Shown here: one piece after another, positions 53,462 through 61,715 of the stretch
Layout of the letters: each line of letters opens with the position of its first letter
Numbering within the stretch: the first letter of the stretch is position 1
Translations under genes and position numbers: made by a program
Notes under the pieces: model-generated
Database searches by the model: none
Seen by the model: the letters and a program-made list of their open reading frames with translations, nothing else
What the model was told of the DNA's origin: nothing
Source of the DNA: G963678445 sp963678445
Lineage (GTDB): Bacteria > Hydrogenedentota > Hydrogenedentia > Hydrogenedentales > G963678445
Assembly (NCBI GenBank): GCA_963678445.1
Contig: OY782877.1
Location: 4,340,001 to 4,404,000, forward strand
Length of the DNA: 64,000 bases
Direction of reading: 5' to 3'

Positions 53462-55354
53462 ATGCGCTTTATGAATGCGTCTCACGCGCTTCCGTACACG
53501 ACCTTGAAAACCGGCGCTTCAGGTATGTGTTTAAGTGTTTGCTTGACCTGCTTTCTGATTCCCCTGTTTTTTTCCTATCGTTTTGTGTCGTTTGAAGATC
53601 CCAAACTCCTCTTTTTGTTGCTTTCCCTGTGCCTGATCACAGGCTTGAGGCTATGGCGGGGTGATTCTTTTTTATCAGGTATCCGCTGTTTTTTACCATT
53701 TTGGACTGCGTGGATAGCGGCCTTTTTCACTTCCCTATTTAAGACAGAAATCTTTTCCTTTTTTCTGATTTCTGCGATGTATTATCTGCTGGTATTGTTG
53801 TGGTGTACGTCGGTATGGCCTGTTTTTGCCAGCCCTGTTGGGCGTCGCTGGCTAATGAAGGCCTGGCGTGCCTCCGGTATAGCAGTTGCATTGCTTGGTC
53901 TTGTTCAGTATTGGGATTACTGTCCCTGGCTTTTTCCTTCTTTTCCTACCTACACCCAGCGTATCTATTCCGTATTTGGCAATCAGGATTTACTGGGTGG
54001 GTTTTTAGCGATTACGTTTTGCATCTCCCTGGATGCATTTTTTATCTCATGGAATACTTGTGATTCTATTCGGCGGCGGAAGTACAGAGTGTGTATAGGA
54101 CTTGGCGTGGAATGCTTCTTGGTCGGAGCTGTTCTTTTACTCTCTCAATGCCGTTCTGCTTGGTTGTCCTTGGGGGCAGGTTTGTTTTGCGCTCTCTTCT
54201 TTTCCAAAGCGGTCCAGCGACCGCAAGCAAGAGGTATGGTCCTTGCCATCCCTGAGCGTCAGAAAAATTCGTTTTTTATGACAGCTTTTAAGATTTTAGC
54301 CACTAAAACATATAGCTCTCAAAAAAGATCGGTATTTATCTTTTTTTGTCTTTTTGTAACTTCTTTACTTTTTGGGGAGGCGGGGAGGGAGCGGCTTTGG
54401 ACGGTTTTCTCGGATGCCGATGTTGGAGTTCGGGCGCGTCTGTGGTTTTGGGAAGGGGGACTTCGGATGTTTTGGGACAGTCCCTGGTTGGGTAAAGGGC
54501 TGGGGAATTTCCAGTACCACAGCCCCCGATTTTTAGCTGAGGTCCTAAAAGGCGCTCATGGGACCTGGCATTTTCACAACAGCCTGCATACAGTGCACGC
54601 CCATTGTGAACCTTTGGAATGGCTGGCGGAAACGGGGGGGATAGGATTCTTTTTCCTGATCTGGATGGGGGTTTGTTGTTTGCGGTATGGGGGAGTCGGT
54701 GGGGGCGCTTTGTTTGTGTTTGTTATCTTTTCTTTTTTTAATGCATCCTGGCATAGTGCTCCGCATTTGCTTTTGGGATTGAGCTTATATGGAATGGCTT
54801 TTTTTGAAGATTTGGACAAAGAAGCGCCTCAGGCAGCAAAAAACAGGACTGCAAGAGGATATGTTAAAAACATTGGTTTGAAATCTAGTTTTATTTGTTT
54901 AAGTTTGTTTTTAGCAGTGTTTTTTATAAAAGGGTTGCTTTTGCCCAGTTATGCGTTGCGTCAGGCCCAGGATGCCCATCTTGCAGGTGAAGAGCAGGCT
55001 GTATCGTTGTATGAGCAAGCGATTTCCTACCGAATTCATCCGCCACAAGCGCATGAAAGCTATGGGATGCTGTTGTTAGATTTGGGACGCCCTGCAGAGG
55101 CACAGGTGCAGTTACAATTGGCTTTGCGTGCCTTGGATACCCCGCGTTTGCATTTGATGTTGGGCTATGCTGCGCAGGATTTGGGGCAGCTGGAGGAGGC
55201 GCGTGCTTGTTATCGACGTGTTTTAGAGCGTTCGCCTACAGACCCTGCCGCGTGGTCGTCTTTATTGGCGTTGTGCACAGCAACACAAGCACCTTTTGTA
55301 GAGGCGCATGCCGCTCGATGGGGATTGTCTACGCACATTTCAGGCACGCCTTGA
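53462..55354 (+). CDS. O-antigen ligase/polymerase-like membrane protein with TPR tail
   Basis: The 630-residue product has about ten hydrophobic segments. SVFGNQDLLGGFLAITF and GKGLGNFQYHSP plus HAHCEPLEWLAETG are the Wzy_C-type signatures of O-antigen ligases/polymerases, enzymes that join polysaccharide chains on the periplasmic side. The C-terminal part (about 500-610) carries TPR repeats (ESYGMLLLDLGRPAEAQV). Residues about 250-283 are encoded by the reverse strand of repeat element H, inserted in frame between two membrane segments. It should contribute to surface glycan assembly. Confidence 0.8.
   Translation: MRFMNASHALPYTTLKTGASGMCLSVCLTCFLIPLFFSYRFVSFEDPKLLFLLLSLCLITGLRLWRGDSFLSGIRCFLPFWTAWIAAFFTSLFKTEIFSFFLISAMYYLLVLLWCTSVWPVFASPVGRRWLMKAWRASGIAVALLGLVQYWDYCPWLFPSFPTYTQRIYSVFGNQDLLGGFLAITFCISLDAFFISWNTCDSIRRRKYRVCIGLGVECFLVGAVLLLSQCRSAWLSLGAGLFCALFFSKAVQRPQARGMVLAIPERQKNSFFMTAFKILATKTYSSQKRSVFIFFCLFVTSLLFGEAGRERLWTVFSDADVGVRARLWFWEGGLRMFWDSPWLGKGLGNFQYHSPRFLAEVLKGAHGTWHFHNSLHTVHAHCEPLEWLAETGGIGFFFLIWMGVCCLRYGGVGGGALFVFVIFSFFNASWHSAPHLLLGLSLYGMAFFEDLDKEAPQAAKNRTARGYVKNIGLKSSFICLSLFLAVFFIKGLLLPSYALRQAQDAHLAGEEQAVSLYEQAISYRIHPPQAHESYGMLLLDLGRPAEAQVQLQLALRALDTPRLHLMLGYAAQDLGQLEEARACYRRVLERSPTDPAAWSSLLALCTATQAPFVEAHAARWGLSTHISGTP
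54209..54309 (-). repeat. Repeat element, copy H, inside a coding sequence
   Basis: In reverse orientation the full family pattern is present: TTTAGTGGCTAAAAT, GCTGTCATAAAAAACGAATT, CTCAGGGATGGCAAGGACCATACC and CTTGCTTGCGGTC-GCTG-GACCGCTTT. It does not break the ligase reading frame. Confidence 0.85.
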
Positions 55355-55437
55355 ATTATAGGCTTGGTGGACTTAGTAGGAGCTTTATTTTACCAATCGC
55401 AGGGTTTCTATGGTTTTGTATCTGCGGCTTTTGTGGA

Positions 55438-56919
55438 TTAAAACTGACTTTTTAGCATGCTGGAGATATCGATCTGCACAAATAACTCCTTTGGTCCGTG
55501 TGCGGTAATATCGTATTCATGCTCGGTTTTTATCAGGAAGCGTCTGCTCCATTGTTTGCCAAAGACAGGCTCATAAAGCAGGGTGCCTGTGCTGTCGTGG
55601 ATTTCAAACTTCATTTGTGGGTCGGGAGCGACGGTATACAGGGTAAACAGGGCTTGGCCTGCACGTGAATCGAGCCATCTTGAGCCGGTTGATACCCATT
55701 TCACTTTTTTACTTAGAGGTAAAGTGCCGCTAGTTAATTTGTATACAGCGTTATTTTGTATGTTTTTATCGGTTTTTGAAAATTTAATAATAGCGGGGAT
55801 TTCTTTAAAGGGGTTGAGAGGGACACGCAGTTGAATGCTTTCGGTTACTGTCCATACGGTGATGGTGCAGACGCCTACGATGGCTAAATGAAGTAACCAG
55901 ACGTTAAACCCACGCAGTAAACCGATGCTAAATCCCCCCAGAATGATAGAAAGTGCAAGTAGGGGGGGGAGTAATACCGTCAGCATCAGCAGTTGTTCTG
56001 GCAACCAGCTACTGACGTAGGTTAGCCCGGTTAGAAATAGTCCTGTGAGTATAATCCAGGAAGCAGGTACGGGTTGTTTGGGTTTTACCAATAGTAGAGC
56101 GAGCCATAGTGCTATGGGCCAGATGAAGAGGAGCGCGCCGCCGACAATCATGCGGCTCCATACCATTTGGTTGCAGTATATGTCGTAGAGGGTTGCATCA
56201 ATTCTCGGAAGACCGGTCTGGTTTTTGAAGAGTACCCAGCGTAGGGAGAGGTATGCACCGAGCAGGAGTAGCGCCAATACAAATAAGCCAGCGCTTAAAC
56301 CAATGGTTTCCGGGGTGAGCATGGGGCGGCGACGAGGTAGTGGGGGGGGCGTGCTGGCGCCGGTGGATTCGAGTTCATTAAGGAAAGCATGGCATTGCCA
56401 GCATCGGTCGAATTCGCTACTATTTTGTGCGCCACAACGTGGGCAAACCTGACCAGGGCTCAGATCGATGCCGCTATCGCTATCGCCCAATTGCAAGTCG
56501 CTTTGTTCCGAAGGTGGTTTTTCCTCTGTCAGGCGTTTTGCCGCTTTGCTGGCAATCGGATGGTGGGGGTCCATTTTTTCAATTTTGCGCCAGGTTTCTA
56601 CAGCTTCCAGACGTTTGTCAGAGACTTCTAATACACGCGCCAGCTGTTCTAACAAGCCGATTTCATCGGGCCATGTTTCAATGGCGGCACGTAGTTCGAC
56701 AATAGCCTCGTCGTAGCGTCCCAGCCGATAGTAGGTAGCCGCCAGATAACGCCATACGTTGGCCTTGTCGCGCCATTCTTTTTTCAGGATCTGCAGATGC
56801 TCCAGCGCCAATCGGTATTCCCAGGCCGTATACAGTTTTTTGGCCAGACGCCACCGCTGTTCGCTATCGTCAGGATGCTCTTCCACATGTCTTGCAATGT
56901 CCCAGAGTTCCGCCACCAT
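55438..56919 (-). CDS. TPR / zinc-ribbon / multi-helix membrane protein
   Basis: The 493-residue product has N-terminal TPR repeats (about 10-140, NVWRYLAATYYRLGRYDEAIVELR). A zinc ribbon follows with CPRCGAQ ... FDRCWQCHAF (two CxxC pairs at about 165-185). A Pro-rich linker and about six helices come next, then a C-terminal extracytoplasmic beta-like domain (FSKTDKNIQNNAVYKL to the end). It is not a family I can name. It may be a membrane scaffold. Confidence 0.7.
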   Translation of the reverse strand: MVAELWDIARHVEEHPDDSEQRWRLAKKLYTAWEYRLALEHLQILKKEWRDKANVWRYLAATYYRLGRYDEAIVELRAAIETWPDEIGLLEQLARVLEVSDKRLEAVETWRKIEKMDPHHPIASKAAKRLTEEKPPSEQSDLQLGDSDSGIDLSPGQVCPRCGAQNSSEFDRCWQCHAFLNELESTGASTPPPLPRRRPMLTPETIGLSAGLFVLALLLLGAYLSLRWVLFKNQTGLPRIDATLYDIYCNQMVWSRMIVGGALLFIWPIALWLALLLVKPKQPVPASWIILTGLFLTGLTYVSSWLPEQLLMLTVLLPPLLALSIILGGFSIGLLRGFNVWLLHLAIVGVCTITVWTVTESIQLRVPLNPFKEIPAIIKFSKTDKNIQNNAVYKLTSGTLPLSKKVKWVSTGSRWLDSRAGQALFTLYTVAPDPQMKFEIHDSTGTLLYEPVFGKQWSRRFLIKTEHEYDITAHGPKELFVQIDISSMLKSQF

Positions 56920-56943
56920 ATATTCCCCTGTTTTTTGAGCTTT

Positions 56944-57075
56944 ATTTTAGTGAGTGACATCCAAAAGTTGTCAGAACAAAGACGAAATTTTGCGATGCCC
57001 AAACATGGCAAGGACCATAACTACTGCGAGTGGCGCTGGTCACTTGGTTGTGGCCGCCGGACTACTTTAGTGATG
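56944..57075 (+). repeat. Intergenic repeat element, copy I
   Basis: TTTTAGTGAGTGACATCC, TTGTCAGAACAAAGACGAAATTTT, CATGGCAAGGACCATAAC, GGCGCTGGTCACTTGG and TGTGGCCGCCGGACTACTTTAGTGA. A TTTAGTGA motif is present at both ends. Confidence 0.7.
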
Positions 57076-57110
57076 GGGATTTGCCGCAATAAAGCGTGTT
57101 GCATTCAGGT

Positions 57111-57386
57111 TTACTTTTTCTTTTTACGTCGTTTTTCTTTACGCGCGACTTTTTTTTGTTGGCTTTGCTTGCGCATCATACGCCGGTACAAGATTTCATT
57201 GAGGCCCCACGAAAGAAGGCCAGCTCCAATGGCCGCCATGAACAATCCCAAGCCAACCCGCAGTAGGATATTGGCGGTATCGTAAGTGAGTTGCCAGGAG
57301 AGCCAGAGTCCTACGGGAGTCAGAAGAACAGCCAATATACTCCAAAATATCCATCCAATAGTTTCTAATTCCCGAATAGACTTCAT
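57111..57386 (-). CDS. Small two-helix membrane protein with Lys/Arg-rich tail
   Basis: Start MKSIRELE (57386) overlaps the kinase stop codon (ATGA). The 91-residue protein has two hydrophobic helices (IGWIFWSILAVLLTPVGLWL and LLRVGLGLFMAAIGAGLLSW) and a very basic C-terminus. Unknown family. Its translational coupling to the histidine kinase suggests a shared role. Confidence 0.65.
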   Translation of the reverse strand: MKSIRELETIGWIFWSILAVLLTPVGLWLSWQLTYDTANILLRVGLGLFMAAIGAGLLSWGLNEILYRRMMRKQSQQKKVARKEKRRKKKK

Positions 57387-58693
57387 AACGAACCGCATTC
57401 CTCCTTACGTTGTAGGGGCAGCGTGACCCGAAAAAGGGCGCCGCCTTCTGGTGCTGTATGTACGGAGATGTCTCCGCGATGTTCTTTTATGATTTTACGT
57501 GTTACCGCAAGCCCAAGTCCAGTCCCACGTGAACCTTTGGTGGAAAAAAAAGGATCGAAGATTTTTTCGCGTATGGATTGAGGGACACCCTTGCCGTTAT
57601 CAGCGATTTCGATGGCCAGATGATGCGGAGTGGGGGTGTGGGCGCAGAGGCGCACTACACCGGTGTTTTCGGGGACTGCATCAATGGCGTTACTCAGCAA
57701 GTTGAGTAGACAACGATGGATACTGTTACTGTCTACCCAGATGTCGGGTAAATCGTTTTTGATTTCTTTTAGCAACCGAATTTTTTTCTGTGTGAACCGT
57801 TCGGCCAGGGTAGTTTCGACTTCTTTGAGGAGATAGGGGATAGCACATTTCTCTCGCAAGGGCTTTCTGGGTTTGGAGAAAGAAAGCAGGTCTTGCACAA
57901 AGTTAGAAATACGGTCGACATTCCGCTTTAGTATGGGCCAACTTCGTTTCAACATTTTCGGATCATTATCAGTGATCCCCAGGTCAATAAGCTCTGTGCT
58001 GCTGTTAAGCCCCGCGACAATGTTTTTGATGTAATGCGAAAGACCTGTGACGGCTTGGCCGATGGCGGCGAGTCGCTCTTGAGCGATTTGGTGTTCTATC
58101 AGGCGCGCATTGGTTAATACTGAGGCCGCCAGGGTAGCGAACATTTCCATTACGCGTACATCAAGGGAAGAAAAAGAGGGGGCGTCTATCTTGTTGACGA
58201 CTTCGATGACGCCAACCAACTGGTTGCGGTCTACCATAGGAGTCGCCAAGACATTGCGAGTTTCAAAATGCGTTTTGGAGTCAGCTTCAGCGAAAAAATA
58301 AGGACAGGTTTTTACATCTTCTACATTCATGGTTTTGCGTTGCGCTGCGGCCACCCCTGCGATGCCCTGTCCCAATTGCAGGCGCACTTCCTGTTTCAGC
58401 ATTTCCTGATCACCGGTATCCCCGATGGTGACGTGGAAATACAGCTCTTCATAGGTAGGGTCGTAGAGCATTAGGGAAGAGGCCTCGGCATGGGCGACAG
58501 TACGACTTTCTGCGATGATGTGTTGAAGTAACGCATTGTGATCCGTCAGCGCCATTCCCAGCTGATGTACGCGGTACAAGGCTTCCATTACCCGCGTCAT
58601 TTCTTCAGGCGATTCCCACTGAGGGGCCAAGAATTCTTTTGGCGGTGTATTGTTCATTCCTGCAAAACGGTCCGGCTTTTTTGAGTAGTTCAT
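57383..58693 (-). CDS. Soluble GAF-domain sensor histidine kinase
   Basis: The 436-residue product has a GAF domain (about 45-205, SSLMLYDPTYEELYFHVTIG and LATPMVDRNQLVGVIEVVNK). A HisKA-like helix carries the phospho-acceptor His in VTGLSHYIKNIVAGLNSS. The ATPase domain has LLNLLSNAIDAVPEN (N box), IEIADNGKGVP and GSRGTGLGLAVTRKI. No membrane segment was seen, so it senses a cytoplasmic signal. No response regulator is adjacent. The M28-like gene lies 1 bp upstream. Confidence 0.88.
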   Translation of the reverse strand: MNYSKKPDRFAGMNNTPPKEFLAPQWESPEEMTRVMEALYRVHQLGMALTDHNALLQHIIAESRTVAHAEASSLMLYDPTYEELYFHVTIGDTGDQEMLKQEVRLQLGQGIAGVAAAQRKTMNVEDVKTCPYFFAEADSKTHFETRNVLATPMVDRNQLVGVIEVVNKIDAPSFSSLDVRVMEMFATLAASVLTNARLIEHQIAQERLAAIGQAVTGLSHYIKNIVAGLNSSTELIDLGITDNDPKMLKRSWPILKRNVDRISNFVQDLLSFSKPRKPLREKCAIPYLLKEVETTLAERFTQKKIRLLKEIKNDLPDIWVDSNSIHRCLLNLLSNAIDAVPENTGVVRLCAHTPTPHHLAIEIADNGKGVPQSIREKIFDPFFSTKGSRGTGLGLAVTRKIIKEHRGDISVHTAPEGGALFRVTLPLQRKEECGSL

Positions 58694-58694
58694 G

Positions 58695-59681
58695 TTATTT
58701 GTATTGTACCGATATAGAGGCGGCGTAACTGTCCATTATTGGAAGTGCATGATAGAGCACGTCTGCAACCGCCTGCAAACTTTCCGGACAGAGTTTGTCG
58801 AGTGTATCGTTAGGATGATTCCAGAAGTTCTTATGTTCGAGCACGGAGCCGCCATAGGCGAAATCACTGAGCAGCGCGGTCGGCAAGGCTGCTTGACGCA
58901 ATGCCGTCCACACACTACGGTTGAGTTTTCGGGTGGCATGCGAGAAGTGGCGTCCATAGTTTAAGCGCTGTGCCGTACCCCAAAGTGCATTGGCCAGCCA
59001 TTCGCTTTCGTTCGGTGTGCGGTGCACCTGTAGAAAACAGTCGCCGATGGCGCTAATAGCGATAATAGCCTTAATCGTGCGTTCCTTTTCCTGCTGCAGC
59101 ATTTGCAGCAGTGCCTCTGCGCCAGCAAGGGGGGCGTCTTCCATACCTGGATTCCCTTCCAGCCAGACGCACCAGACAGAGGCTCCCATCCTTTTCGGCC
59201 CTAGCGCACGCGCCATTTCCAATAGCCAAGCAGCGCCTGAGGTGTCACGTTGCGCCCCTACATATCCCTCAGGGGCATTCGAGGGGGTATTGCAATGCGT
59301 GCATAAAATAATAGTTTCGGGGAGGGACCCCTCGACCATGGCAATCAGGTTTACTAAAGGAGCTCCAGATACCGTGAAGGGCGCTTTTCGAATACGCAGG
59401 CCAGCGGCTTGTACTTCACGCGCCAAATAGTTACGCTGTTGCAACGCCGCTTCAGAGCCAATGGGGCGTGGTCCCAATTTCAACAGGGCTTCCATGTCAC
59501 GCCATGCCCGTTCATGCTCAAAAGGAGAATAGCGCTGTCTCAATACGACCTTTTGGCGGGGATTGGGTTGCAATTGCTTTTTCAAACTGAGCGACACCCA
59601 AAAAAGCAGCAAGAAGGTCAGTACACCTCCAATAACTATCAATTTTAATGCAGCGCGTCCCTGTGTCGACAAGCGTTTCAT
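58695..59681 (-). CDS. M28/glutaminyl-cyclase-like protein with altered metal ligands
   Basis: Start MKRLSTQGRAALKL (59681) has GGGGGAAGGCGG upstream. The 328-residue product has one N-terminal membrane anchor and an M28-type fold: LVNLIAMVEGSLPETIILCTHCNTPSN, GAQRDTSGAAWLLEMARAL, and HKNFWNHPNDTLDKL. In the first metal motif the usual HxD appears as HCN, so one ligand may be missing. WLEGNPGMED stands where an Asp/Glu pair is expected. It might be an inactive or repurposed member. It is the first gene of an operon with the histidine kinase and a small membrane protein. Confidence 0.7.
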   Translation of the reverse strand: MKRLSTQGRAALKLIVIGGVLTFLLLFWVSLSLKKQLQPNPRQKVVLRQRYSPFEHERAWRDMEALLKLGPRPIGSEAALQQRNYLAREVQAAGLRIRKAPFTVSGAPLVNLIAMVEGSLPETIILCTHCNTPSNAPEGYVGAQRDTSGAAWLLEMARALGPKRMGASVWCVWLEGNPGMEDAPLAGAEALLQMLQQEKERTIKAIIAISAIGDCFLQVHRTPNESEWLANALWGTAQRLNYGRHFSHATRKLNRSVWTALRQAALPTALLSDFAYGGSVLEHKNFWNHPNDTLDKLCPESLQAVADVLYHALPIMDSYAASISVQYK

Positions 59682-59817
59682 TTCCGCCTTCCCCCGGTTT
59701 AGATTGCGCATGTACAGTTTCTGTGCATAGATAGCCTTATCCTACCACGCTTATCGGTTTTTCACCAACGATCTACATAGCGCTTGGATATACCCTTGTA
59801 AACCGGGTACACTCATT

Positions 59818-59922
59818 ACTAATAAAAGCATCTCCAAAATGCGGTCATTAAAACGAAATCCTGCCGAGGTTAGGTAAGGTAAGGACCATACCTAACGCTT
59901 GTGCTCGCTGGACCACTTTAGA
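59818..59922 (+). repeat. Intergenic repeat element, copy J
   Basis: ACTAATAAAAGC, GTCATTAAAACGAAATCC, GTAAGGTAAGGACCATACC and TTGTGCTCGCTGGACCACTTTAG. It lies between the divergent M28-like and aldolase genes. Confidence 0.65.
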
Positions 59923-59995
59923 GGTGCGCATAAAAAGAAATAGTATACGGTGTATAGTGTAGCGTTATAACGTCGAAAAGCGCTTTAAGAATCGG

Positions 59996-60961
59996 ATGGA
60001 AAAATATATGTATCGTCCTGAGATCAAAGTAGTTGATTGTACAATTCGTGATGGAGGCCTGATGAACAAATGGGCCTTTTCCAAAGACATGGTCCGTGAC
60101 GTTTTTCATGGCCTGGCGCAAGCAGGAGTGGACTACGTTGAGTTGGGCTATTTGGCGGATAAAAAACTTTTTTCTCCCGATGAATATGGTCCCTGGCGTT
60201 TTTGTGATGAAGACGTACTGCGTGAAGTCGCCTATGCGTGTGACACCAAGATCTCCGTGATGTGCGATGTGGGTCGTACAGATTACGAAGCTATTCGCCC
60301 GCGTAGTGAATCAATAGTTGCGATGTATCGTGTGGCGACCTATGTGAAAGACGTGGATAAGGCCATACATCTCGTCAATCACATCAAGGATCTGGGCTAT
60401 GAAGTTACTGTGAACCTGATGGCTATTTCCACCTGTCCTGAAATGGATCTGGACCGCGCTTTGGAACAGTTGGCGCAAACACAGGTAGATGTGATTTATC
60501 TCGTTGACAGTTTTGGATATTTCTATTCCGAACAAATTCATTACCTTGCCGATAAATACCGCAGTTGGCTGCCAGGAAAAGAGCTGGGCATGCATTGCCA
60601 TAATAACCAGCAATTGGCCTTTTCCAACACCATCGACGGCATTCTCAAACAGGTCAACTATGTCGACGGGTCCATCTACGGCATGGGGCGTGCCGCAGGG
60701 AATTGTCCTACCGAATTGCTTCTCTCCTTTCTGAGCAATCCCAAATACCACATGGAACCCGTCCTTGAACTGATCGAGAAGTACTTTATGGCATTGAAGC
60801 AGGAGCTGAAATGGGGCTATGAACTTGCGTATATGCTGACCGGCGCTAACAACAAGCATCCCAAGTCCGCCATGGCGCACGTCAACGCCTGTCGCGCTGG
60901 AGAACAGCGTCACATTGTGGATTACTATAAAGATCTTTTAAACGTCGATGCCTTGGACTAG
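59996..60961 (+). CDS. HMGL-type aldolase superfamily protein
   Basis: The 321-residue TIM-barrel protein has VVDCTIRDGGLMN at residues about 11-23, the metal-binding Asp motif of the HMG-CoA-lyase/4-hydroxy-2-oxovalerate aldolase (DmpG)/isopropylmalate synthase superfamily. DYVELGYL, VDVIYLVDSFGYFYSEQI and GMHCHNNQQLAFSNTIDG (second metal motif HxH) follow. The C-terminus ends in a helical tail. The substrate is unknown, and no neighbouring pathway gene helps. It ends in a 3-bp convergent overlap with the PepSY-like gene. Confidence 0.8.
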   Translation: MEKYMYRPEIKVVDCTIRDGGLMNKWAFSKDMVRDVFHGLAQAGVDYVELGYLADKKLFSPDEYGPWRFCDEDVLREVAYACDTKISVMCDVGRTDYEAIRPRSESIVAMYRVATYVKDVDKAIHLVNHIKDLGYEVTVNLMAISTCPEMDLDRALEQLAQTQVDVIYLVDSFGYFYSEQIHYLADKYRSWLPGKELGMHCHNNQQLAFSNTIDGILKQVNYVDGSIYGMGRAAGNCPTELLLSFLSNPKYHMEPVLELIEKYFMALKQELKWGYELAYMLTGANNKHPKSAMAHVNACRAGEQRHIVDYYKDLLNVDALD

Positions 60962-61479
60962 AGGAGGAGGAGCACGGCAGAGAACACAAAACCAACGCCG
61001 GAGAGAAAAAGGAAGCGCTTAAATACTTTTGTTTTGGGGTTATACATCCAGAAAGAGGAAATAGCTAAAAATAAGAGCAGTATAGCGTAGCACAATGTCA
61101 CCCAATGGATGGCGCTGGCACTAACCGATTTATGAAGCATGGCCAGTTTTTTAAACAACGCGGGATATTCATTGTTTTTATAAACCGCCATACCTGTTGA
61201 TTTTTTGTAACGTCCACCTTGAAAAACGATCTCATCGGCATTGTTTTCCAGCACCTTGTAGCCACGAAGGTGCAAGGCCGCTCCCAGAGACGACTCATCT
61301 AAATTAGGAGCCAGATTTCGTTGGGTCGTTTTATCGTAATGCAATAGCCCGACATCGCGATAAACGAAAATTATGCCACTTAAAGCAAAAATAATAGTCA
61401 GGCCGACGACCAATGCACCAATATCCCGATGAAGACTCCGCATTAATTTAGTCAGCGATCGTTTCTTTTCCTGATTCAT
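60958..61479 (-). CDS. PepSY-associated-TM-like membrane protein
   Basis: Start MNQEKKRSLTKLMRSLH (61479) has AAGGAAG upstream. The 173-residue product has LHRDIGALVVGLTIIFALSGIIFVY, the common first helix of PepSY_TM proteins. A soluble segment (about 45-110) and two more helices follow. Members often go with iron or copper handling, but nothing here specifies a substrate. Confidence 0.7.
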   Translation of the reverse strand: MNQEKKRSLTKLMRSLHRDIGALVVGLTIIFALSGIIFVYRDVGLLHYDKTTQRNLAPNLDESSLGAALHLRGYKVLENNADEIVFQGGRYKKSTGMAVYKNNEYPALFKKLAMLHKSVSASAIHWVTLCYAILLLFLAISSFWMYNPKTKVFKRFLFLSGVGFVFSAVLLLL

Positions 61480-61715
61480 TTTTTCTTCCTTGTAATGGCT
61501 ATTGAATAGCATTCATCTCTTTCGATGGTACTGTTCGCTTCAGGATTTTTTTTATTCCCCGCATCAGAACCCTCTTGGCGCCACATATGAATAGATAGTA
61601 GCAAAAATTCTTTTTAGGCAGCACCTAAATAATTCTTTGATGTCCGGATTCTCTGATCGTGACGCTAACCTTCAGCTTGTGCTACACTGCCTTTTCAATC
61701 GACTGGGAGGGAAAT

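Noticed and set aside
54285..54309. Near match to the predicted PPR target (TTTTAGCCACTAAA) inside repeat element H.
   Set aside because: It needs an insertion and fails at several upstream positions. It also comes from the near-palindromic TTAGTGACTAA end of the element, so chance is likely.
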